Shown piece by piece: positions 58,330 to 64,000 of a DNA stretch of 64,000 nucleotides (within the stretch, counting starts at the first letter, position 1; each line of letters opens with the position of its first letter). A program made the translations under genes and the position numbers. The notes below the pieces were generated by a model. It ran no database searches. It was not told the origin of the DNA and was given only the letters and a program-made list of their open reading frames with translations. This stretch comes from CALAED01 sp036378315 (GTDB lineage Bacteria > Actinomycetota > Actinomycetes > Streptosporangiales > Streptosporangiaceae), in contig DASUWU010000193.1 in NCBI GenBank assembly GCA_036378315.1, positions 1 to 64,000 of the forward strand, given 5' to 3'.

Positions 58330-59472
58330 TCAGGCCTTGGTCACCAGGCTCTTCGGGATGGGCTTGTCCTCCTTGAGCGCGTTGAAGAGTTCCCCTGCCC
58401 TGGTGCGGTCCCAGCGGATGTAGGAGCCGGCGGTGGGCGAGGAGCCGAAGCCGGCGATCGGCACGGTGGTGGTCACCGCGTCGCCCTTCGTCACCCCGCG
58501 CATGCCCCAGGCGAAGCCCATCAGGTTGTACAGGTGGTCGCGCTTGTCCACGGCGAAGTCGTCGGTCGAGCGCAGCGCGAGCGGGATGATCCGGAACGGG
58601 TTGAACAGCGTGCCGGGGTTGGTGGCCTTGGAGACGAGGGCGGCGAGGACCTGCCGCTGGTGCTGGACGCGGGCGAGGTCGCCCTGCGCGAACGCGTGCC
58701 GGCTGCGCACGTAGCCGAGCGCCTGCCCGCCGTCGAGGTTCTGGCAGCCGGCCTTGAGGTTGAGGCCGGCCTGCGGGTCCTTCACCGGCTGCTTGATGCA
58801 CATCCTGACCCCGCCGACCGCGTCCACCATGCCGACGAATCCGGCGAACCCGATCTCGGCGTAGTGGTCGACGTGCACTCCTGTGGCGCCCTCGACCGTG
58901 CGGAGCAGCAGCTTCGGGCCGCCGAAGGCGTACGCCGCGTTGAGCTTGTTGAACCCGTGCCCGGGAATCGGCACGTACGAGTCACGGGGCAGGCTGACGA
59001 GGCTGGTGCCGCCGGCACCCATGTGCAACAGCATCATCGTGTCGGTCCGCTTGCCGGCGGCCGAGCCGGTCTTGAACTCGTGCCGCTGCGCCCTGGAGAG
59101 TCCTTTTCGGCTGTCGGAGCCCACGATGAGCCAGTTGGTGCCCGGCGTGTCGCCGGGTCTGCCCGCGTAGTCGCCGAGCACGTCGACCCGGTGCAGCCTG
59201 GAGTCCAGGTAGAAGTAGGTCGCCACCACGGCGACGAGCAGGGCGAGGACGACGATCAGCAGGCGGCGGCCCCAGCGGCGGCGCGGCCGCACCCGACCCC
59301 GCGGTGGCTGCGCCACCCCCCGGTCGCCGTACGACGGCTCCCGGTACGGGGCCTCGTAGGGATCGGCGTACGGGTCGGCCGACTCGACAGGAGGCATCAC
59401 CGATGTCCGCGGCTGCGGCTGCGGCTGTGGCGCGGGCGCGCCGCGGGTCCATCCCTCGGGCCATCTCTCCAT
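58330..59472 (-). CDS. LytR-CpsA-Psr (LCP) family protein
   Basis: Attaches anionic glycopolymers to peptidoglycan at the outside of the membrane. 380 residues: a Pro/Tyr-rich cytoplasmic tail, one transmembrane helix (~70-92, LLIVVLALLVAVVATYFYLD), then the LCP domain with NWLIVGSDSR, RTDTMMLLHM, SLPRDSYVPIPG, LNAAYAFGGP and GYVRSRHAFAQGDLAR, which supply the conserved Arg/Asp residues that bind the pyrophosphate. The N-terminal tail has YADPYEAPYREPSYGDR. ATG 59472. Stops 12 bases from the AAA+ gene, convergent. Confidence 0.92.
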   Translation of the reverse strand: MERWPEGWTRGAPAPQPQPQPRTSVMPPVESADPYADPYEAPYREPSYGDRGVAQPPRGRVRPRRRWGRRLLIVVLALLVAVVATYFYLDSRLHRVDVLGDYAGRPGDTPGTNWLIVGSDSRKGLSRAQRHEFKTGSAAGKRTDTMMLLHMGAGGTSLVSLPRDSYVPIPGHGFNKLNAAYAFGGPKLLLRTVEGATGVHVDHYAEIGFAGFVGMVDAVGGVRMCIKQPVKDPQAGLNLKAGCQNLDGGQALGYVRSRHAFAQGDLARVQHQRQVLAALVSKATNPGTLFNPFRIIPLALRSTDDFAVDKRDHLYNLMGFAWGMRGVTKGDAVTTTVPIAGFGSSPTAGSYIRWDRTRAGELFNALKEDKPIPKSLVTKA

Positions 59473-59627
59473 GTGCTCAACCTAGTTAACGTGCGCGGAT
59501 TGTTCCGGCGTTCCCGGCATGTGTCACAGGACGCGGTTCGGCCGATTCGTGCTGTGAAAATCGTACGAGCGTTCTGTACAAGCTGATGCACACTCGCTGT
59601 GGATTGTTCGCCGGCCGAGGGGATCGG

Positions 59628-61625
59628 ATGAATACGTTCCACTGGTTAGCCCGGCTCCTGGGCGTGCGGCGTCGCGCGGCGGCCCAGGACGAGCCGGGCT
59701 GGCTGCCCGAGATGGCCGAGCACCGTCGGACGGCGAAGAGCGCAGAGCTGCTCGAGACTCGGCTGCGCACGGTGGCGCGGCGGCTGCCCGCGCTGATCGC
59801 CCAAGCCGTCAGGCTGGCCTGGGGGGCCAGCCCGGTGGACACCGCGGCCACCATGGGCCTCAACCTGGTCGCCGGGATCTTCACCGCGTTCGGGTTGCTC
59901 GCCACCACGGGCGTGCTCACCGCCCTGTTCGCCGCCGGCCCGACGCCCGACCGGGTGCGCGCGGCGCTGCCCTCACTGGTGTTCGTCGGCGCGTCCACCG
60001 CGCTGCGGGCCGGCCTCCAGGCCGTCGCCGGCTGGGCGCAGTCGCGGCTGCAGCCCAGGGTCGAGCAGATCGTCGAGAGCCGGATGTACGAGCTGACCAC
60101 GTCGGTCGAGCTCGCCGCGCTGGACGACTCCGACTTCCTCGACGAGATGAAGCGGGCCGAGGGCCGCGGCATGATGGCCGCGCCGATGATGGTCCAGCAC
60201 ACGGTCGACGTGCTGACGGGCGCGGTGGGTCTCATCGCCGCCGCCGGCACTCTCGGCCTGCTGCACCCGCTGTTGCTGCCGCTGCTGCTGCTCACCGCCG
60301 TGCCGGAGGGCTGGGCGTCGGTGCGGGCGGCCAAGATGCGCTACGTCACCATGCTCACCCTGATCAACGTCATCCGGCGCAAGTGGGTGCTGTCCGACTT
60401 GATGATCGACCGCGAGCAGGCCGCCGAGATCAGGTCGTTCACCATGCGCGACTTCCTGTTGCGGGAGTTCGAGCGGCTCGCGGCCTACAAGCGGGACGTC
60501 GAGCTCAATCTGGCCCGGCGGCAGACGGTGGCGCGCGTGTACGGCGACGTGCTGAAGGGCGTCGCGACCGCCGGGGTGTACGTCGCGCTCGGCCTCATGT
60601 TGTGGTCGGGCGCGGTCCCGCTCGCGGTGGCCGGCACGGCGGTGCTCGCCATCAGGTCGGGGCAGTCCTCGCTCGTCAACCTGGTGTACGCGACCAACCG
60701 GTGCTACGAGGAGGGCCTGTACTTCGGCGACTACCTGGGATTCGTGGCCGAGGCGGAGCGGCGGGTGCCGGGTGCCGCCGAGACCGCCGACCGGGCCTGG
60801 CCGCTCGCCCTGGCCCGCGGGTTCGAGCGCATCGTCGTCGAGAACGTGACGTTCGCCTACCCGGGCGCGGAGACCCGCTCGCTCGACGGCGTCTCGCTCG
60901 TGCTTCGGCGCGGCGAGGTGGTCGCGCTGGTCGGCGAGAACGGCTCGGGCAAGACCACGCTCGCCAAGATCCTCGCCGGGCTCTACCAGCCGGACGGCGG
61001 CGATGTGCGGTGGGACGCGATCTCGCTGCGCGACGTGGATCCCGACGCGCTGCGGGCCCATATCGCGGTGATCGCCCAGGACTACACGCGCTGGCCGATG
61101 ACGGCCAGCAACAACATCACGATGGGCCGGCTCGCTCCTGGCGCGGACGGCGCCACCGAGCGCGCGATGCGGCGGGCGGCGGCGGACTCCGGCGCCGACG
61201 AGGTCATCGCCGAGCTCTCGCGCGGGTACGAGACGCTGCTCGACCGCAGGTTCAAAGACGGCGCCGAGCTGTCAGGCGGCCAGTGGCAGCGGCTCGCCGT
61301 GGCACGTGGCTTCTACCGCGACGCTTCGCTGCTGATCTGCGACGAGCCATCGGCCGCGCTCGACGCCCGCGCCGAGCACGCGCTGTTCGAACGGATCAGG
61401 GCGCATGCCGCCGGCCGTACGGTGCTGCTCATCACCCACCGGATGGCCAGCGTCCAGCACGCCGACCGGATCTACGTACTTGCCCACGGCCGGGTGATCG
61501 AGGAGGGTGACCACGACGCGCTGATGGCGCGGGACGGCCTGTACGCGGAGCTGTTCGGGCTGCAGGCGTCGGCCTACGGGCAGGGACGGCAAACCGCGGC
61601 GACAGAGGATGCGTCGTCCGCCTGA
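59628..61625 (+). CDS. ABC exporter, fused permease-ATPase
   Basis: 665 residues. Transmembrane domain (~55-345) with about six helices (AATMGLNLVAGIFTAFGLLA, VGLIAAAGTLGLLHPLLLPL, ...), then the ATPase (~395-640): Walker A VGENGSGKTTLAKILAGLY, Q-loop VIAQDYTRWPMTASNNITMG, signature LSGGQWQRLAVARGF, Walker B SLLICDEPSAALDA and H-loop LITHRMASVQHADRI. ABCB/MsbA-like half-transporter that would act as a homodimer, often seen beside small-peptide genes. ATG 59628 has GAGGGGATCGG upstream. Two tandem 50-residue membrane peptides lie 130 and 460 bases downstream. Confidence 0.9.
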   Translation: MNTFHWLARLLGVRRRAAAQDEPGWLPEMAEHRRTAKSAELLETRLRTVARRLPALIAQAVRLAWGASPVDTAATMGLNLVAGIFTAFGLLATTGVLTALFAAGPTPDRVRAALPSLVFVGASTALRAGLQAVAGWAQSRLQPRVEQIVESRMYELTTSVELAALDDSDFLDEMKRAEGRGMMAAPMMVQHTVDVLTGAVGLIAAAGTLGLLHPLLLPLLLLTAVPEGWASVRAAKMRYVTMLTLINVIRRKWVLSDLMIDREQAAEIRSFTMRDFLLREFERLAAYKRDVELNLARRQTVARVYGDVLKGVATAGVYVALGLMLWSGAVPLAVAGTAVLAIRSGQSSLVNLVYATNRCYEEGLYFGDYLGFVAEAERRVPGAAETADRAWPLALARGFERIVVENVTFAYPGAETRSLDGVSLVLRRGEVVALVGENGSGKTTLAKILAGLYQPDGGDVRWDAISLRDVDPDALRAHIAVIAQDYTRWPMTASNNITMGRLAPGADGATERAMRRAAADSGADEVIAELSRGYETLLDRRFKDGAELSGGQWQRLAVARGFYRDASLLICDEPSAALDARAEHALFERIRAHAAGRTVLLITHRMASVQHADRIYVLAHGRVIEEGDHDALMARDGLYAELFGLQASAYGQGRQTAATEDASSA

Positions 61626-61717
61626 AAGCCGCATATCACCACCTGTCCGGAGCCGACCGCGGGAACCGTCCGCACTTTTACCTATCCGGGGAACACGGCG
61701 GCATCCGCACGGGGAAT

Positions 61718-61751
61718 CGCACTCTGTGAGAGCTCAAATACAGAGAGTGCG
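61718..61751 (+). promoter_or_regulatory. Hairpin just before the first small peptide start
   Basis: CGCACTCT (61718-61725) and AGAGTGCG (61744-61751) are perfect 8-base arms, with 18 bases between, ending six bases before the ATG at 61758. The only ribosome-binding-like sequence (GAGAG) is inside the right arm, so the stem could block translation. Confidence 0.45.
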
Positions 61752-61757
61752 CAAATC

Positions 61758-61910
61758 ATGAAGAAGTATGCCAAATGGGGCGCAATCGCTTTCGTCCTCT
61801 GGTACGTCCTCAACCAGCCGACCGGCGCCGCTACCGTGGTCCACGGCGCGCTGGGCGGCCTGTCGAACGCCGCCGGCTCGCTGTCAACCTTCGTGAACCA
61901 ACTCCCCTGA
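61758..61910 (+). CDS. 50-residue membrane peptide, first of a tandem pair
   Basis: MKKYAKWGAIAFVLWYVLNQ then PTGAATVVHGALGG, ending in an amphipathic SLSTFVNQLP. One hydrophobic segment (~8-19) preceded by a basic N-terminus, then a small-residue helix. Its sequence aligns along its full length with the gene at 62090 (shared IAFV--Y-L-QP--AA-VV, SL--FVN-L). Too short for a named domain; I have seen similar actinomycete small membrane proteins but no known function. It follows an ABC exporter gene and is preceded by a hairpin. Confidence 0.6.
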   Translation: MKKYAKWGAIAFVLWYVLNQPTGAATVVHGALGGLSNAAGSLSTFVNQLP

Positions 61911-62089
61911 CCCCGCGCCGGCGTTCTTCGCGCAGGTCGCCGGCCTGCTCGGGGGGCTAGCCGACAGGACTGCCCAAAGAGACGGGTTCCTCACCCGGTT
62001 CGCCAGATGAAAGTCTCCTCCCGACAGGGCACACTGGGGCACAAACACAACGGGTCAGTGTGTCATGCGGTACACAGGGACGGGCGCTG

Positions 62090-62242
62090 ATGAAGAGGAA
62101 CCTGAAGTACGTTGCCATCGCCTTTGTGGTGTTCTACCTGTTCAGCCAGCCAAATAACGCGGCCAGGGTGGTCAACAACGCGTTCTCGCTGCTCGGCGAC
62201 GCAGGTAACTCCCTCGCGCAGTTCGTGAACTCCCTCGGCTGA
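62090..62242 (+). CDS. 50-residue membrane peptide, second of the tandem pair
   Basis: MKRNLKYVAIAFVVFYLFSQ then PNNAARVVNNAFSLLGD, ending AQFVNSLG. It has the same length (50) and architecture as the preceding peptide with about 40% identity by eye, so the two arose by duplication. Basic N-terminus, one transmembrane-like helix, then an amphipathic C-terminal helix. The terminator-like hairpin at 62255-62284 follows. The ribosome-binding site is weak. Confidence 0.6.
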   Translation: MKRNLKYVAIAFVVFYLFSQPNNAARVVNNAFSLLGDAGNSLAQFVNSLG

Positions 62243-62254
62243 GCGGCCCGAAGG

Positions 62255-62284
62255 CCTGCCCGCACCGCCGGCGTTGCGGGCAGG
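62255..62284 (+). terminator. Hairpin after the small peptides
   Basis: CCTGCCCGC (62255-62263), 12-base loop, GCGGGCAGG (62276-62284): perfect 9-base arms beginning 12 bases after the stop of the second peptide. Confidence 0.6.
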
Positions 62285-62433
62285 AAAGGCGGCGGGATCG
62301 GGAGCCTGCGCGGTGGTCCCCGCCGACCTCGGGCCGTACGCGGCACCGCGATGCTCATCTGGCGGCGTTGCGTGATCCCGGCCGGGATGGGACCGGGGAC
62401 GCGAGATCGGATGCCGGATAGGGAGGGCGAAGC

Positions 62434-63351
62434 GTGGGCGGATGGACGACCGATGACATTCCGGACCTGACCGGGCGGCGGGCCGTCGTCACCGGCGCCA
62501 ACAGCGGCATCGGCTATCACGCCGCGCGCCAGCTCGCCGCGCACGGCGCCACGGTCGTCATGGCCTGCCGCAGCGCGGAACGGGGCGCCGCCGCGCTGGC
62601 GCGGCTGCGCGCCGAGGCGCCCGACACCGACGCCGGCGTGGCCTCGCTCGACCTCGCCGACCTGTCGTCCGTACGCGCGTTCGCCGAAGCCCAGCGCGGC
62701 GCGCCGCTGCACATCCTGGTCAACAACGCCGGCGTGATGGCGCTGCCCAGGCAGACCACGGCCGACGGGTTCGAGACCCAGTTCGGGGTCAACCATCTCG
62801 GCCACTTCGCGCTCACCGGGCTGCTGCTGCCTGAGCTGCTGTCCGCCAGAGGCGCCCGGGTGGTGACGGTGACCAGCATGTGGGCGTGGGGCGGCCGGAT
62901 CCGCTTCGACGACCTTCAGGGCGAGCGGCGCTACCGGCGCTGGCCGGCCTACGCGCAGGCCAAGCTGGCCAACCTGATCTTCGCCAAGGAACTCGACCGG
63001 CGCGTGCCGGGGATCGTCAGCGTGGCCGCCCACCCCGGGTACGCCGCGACCAACCTGCACCTCGCCGCGCCGCGCCAGCTCGGCAGCAGGATGCGCGAGA
63101 CGGTGATGACCGTCGGCACCAAGGTGGCCGCCCAGCCGGCCGCCGCCGGCGCGTGGCCGCTGCTGTACGCGGCCACCGCGCCCGATGTGGTCGGCGGGGA
63201 GACCTATGGCCCGCACGGGATCACGCAGACGCGCGGCCGGCCCGGCCGGGTCAGGACCGCCGGTCACGCGGCCGATCCCGAGGCCGGCCGGCGGCTGTGG
63301 GAGATCTCGGAGAAGCTGACGGGCGTCTCCTACGCGACCGCGGCGGGGTGA
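62434..63351 (+). CDS. Short-chain dehydrogenase, retinol-dehydrogenase-like
   Basis: 305 residues. Cofactor site AVVTGANSGIGYHAARQLAA, NNAG in ILVNNAGVMALP, catalytic Ser and Tyr in VTVTSMWAWGG and YAQAKLANLIFAKELDRR, then HPGYAATNLH. The longer C-terminus and the AVVTGANSGIG start place it with the retinol dehydrogenase/WW-oxidoreductase-like SDRs; the substrate in bacteria is unknown. GTG 62434 has AGGGAGGG at nine bases. It stands apart from the ABC gene group by a hairpin. Confidence 0.88.
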   Translation: MGGWTTDDIPDLTGRRAVVTGANSGIGYHAARQLAAHGATVVMACRSAERGAAALARLRAEAPDTDAGVASLDLADLSSVRAFAEAQRGAPLHILVNNAGVMALPRQTTADGFETQFGVNHLGHFALTGLLLPELLSARGARVVTVTSMWAWGGRIRFDDLQGERRYRRWPAYAQAKLANLIFAKELDRRVPGIVSVAAHPGYAATNLHLAAPRQLGSRMRETVMTVGTKVAAQPAAAGAWPLLYAATAPDVVGGETYGPHGITQTRGRPGRVRTAGHAADPEAGRRLWEISEKLTGVSYATAAG

Positions 63352-63531
63352 CGTACCCGAGCCCGGCGGTAGCGCGTCCCAGACCGGCATCGCCCGCAAT
63401 GAATCGACGGATGACAAGCCGAGAACGCAACGAATCGCGGTCGATCCGCAGCGATGACCTTTTGATTTGACGCTGCCGCCGACCCTACGCTGACGGGACC
63501 AGCTGATCGTTTCGCCGCCGTGGGGGAGCGC

Positions 63532-64000
63532 ATGGCCGTATCGCCGGCAACGGAGCCGACGACGCAGTCCGCCGTCCGGACCGGGGCGCCGAGGCCCCGC
63601 ACCGCCCGGCGCCGGCATTACCTGATGTGCCGTCCCGAGCACTTCACCGTCACGTACGCGATCAATCCGTGGATGGACCCGGCCGCCGGCGTCGACCTCG
63701 GGCGCGCGATCGCCCAGTGGGAGGCGCTGCGCGCGACCTACCTGGCGCTCGGCCACGAGGTCAGCCTCATCGAGCCGGCCCCTGGGCTGCCCGACATGGT
63801 GTTCGCGGCCAACGGCGGCCTGGTCGTCGACGGACGCGTGTACGGGGCACGCTTCGCCCATCCGGAACGCGCCCCGGAGGGCGACGCCTACCTGAAGTGG
63901 TTCCGCGACCGCGGCTTCGCCCGGGTGCTGGAACCCGCGAGCACCAACGAGGGGGAAGGCGACTTCCTGCCGCTCGACCACGTCATCCTGGCGGGCACCG
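63532..64000 (+). CDS. ddaH: Dimethylargininase/amidinotransferase-type protein, 5' part
   Basis: About 156 codons up to the window end with no stop. It has the CRPEHFTVTYAINPWMDPAA motif near residue 35, typical of the DDAH/arginine-deiminase superfamily, with PDMVFAANGGLVVDGRVY containing the conserved Asp and Asn. The active-site His and Cys lie further on, outside the window. Expected to hydrolyse dimethylarginine or a related guanidino compound, often next to rocD (ornithine aminotransferase) in actinomycetes, so ddaH is only probable. ATG 63532 follows GGGGGAG. Confidence 0.8.
   Translation, partial: MAVSPATEPTTQSAVRTGAPRPRTARRRHYLMCRPEHFTVTYAINPWMDPAAGVDLGRAIAQWEALRATYLALGHEVSLIEPAPGLPDMVFAANGGLVVDGRVYGARFAHPERAPEGDAYLKWFRDRGFARVLEPASTNEGEGDFLPLDHVILAGT

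Noticed and set aside
62134..63981. Long minus-strand open frame opposite the SDR and ddaH genes
   Set aside because: No recognisable domain. It covers coding sequence of a clear SDR and a ddaH-type gene in the opposite direction.

Overview
The window is 64 kb of high-GC DNA with many GTG and some TTG starts, overlapping ATGA gene junctions and very short intergenic gaps. A WhiB-type Fe-S protein, a complete conservon (CvnA-B-C-D), an IdeR/DtxR-type iron box, ferredoxin-type sulfite reductase with APS reductase, and an LCP wall-attachment enzyme all point to a filamentous actinomycete. I infer Streptosporangiales or a near relative from the style of the genes, but the sequence does not prove the genus. 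No tRNA, rRNA, CRISPR array, insertion sequence or prophage was recognised.

Layout. 1-10.4 kb: 3' end of glgX, a cation/proton antiporter, a DUF72 protein, a GAF-SpoIIE phosphatase-kinase with a methyltransferase, a ureohydrolase beside a cytoplasmic NMT1/THI5-like protein, a second methyltransferase and an OsmC protein. 10.5-19.6 kb: a redox/metabolic island. It holds a DUF3040 membrane protein, an HTH regulator with a Cys triad, a CBS/zinc-ribbon protein, pyruvate-dehydrogenase-type E1alpha-E1beta-E2 without E3, transaldolase, two DUF2249/hemerythrin-like proteins, an AhpD-like protein and two gene remnants. AT-rich operator-like boxes stand in front of several of its genes. 19.7-25.6 kb: an SDR and two translationally coupled secreted proteins (beta-propeller; fibronectin III plus propeller).

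26-34 kb: an AidB-like acyl-CoA dehydrogenase; an assimilatory sulfate reduction operon (sir, zinc-ribbon protein, cysH, chelatase) preceded by a cysteine-containing leader peptide; a YihY membrane protein; a phosphoribosyltransferase; WhiB. 34-40 kb: an iron-box-controlled sucrase/ferredoxin-like protein, then glpD-tetR divergent from an alkyl-DHAP-synthase-like flavoprotein and a diacylglycerol-kinase-family gene, a layout also known from mycobacteria. 40.5-49.2 kb: a stand-alone family-A DNA polymerase, a metallophosphoesterase, and a sulfonate/nitrate-type ABC operon with two paralogous binding lipoproteins, two permeases and one ATPase.

49.5-58.3 kb: the conservon, a STAS anti-sigma antagonist, and a 1209-residue protein with three AAA+ modules, two of them apparently degenerate. 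58.3-64 kb: an LCP protein, an ABC exporter followed by two tandem paralogous 50-residue membrane peptides, an SDR, and the 5' end of a ddaH-type amidinohydrolase cut by the window end.

The best candidates for something new are the ABC exporter with its paired 50-residue peptides, the redox island with its shared TACAAT/AAGCC boxes, and the three-module AAA+ protein next to the conservon.
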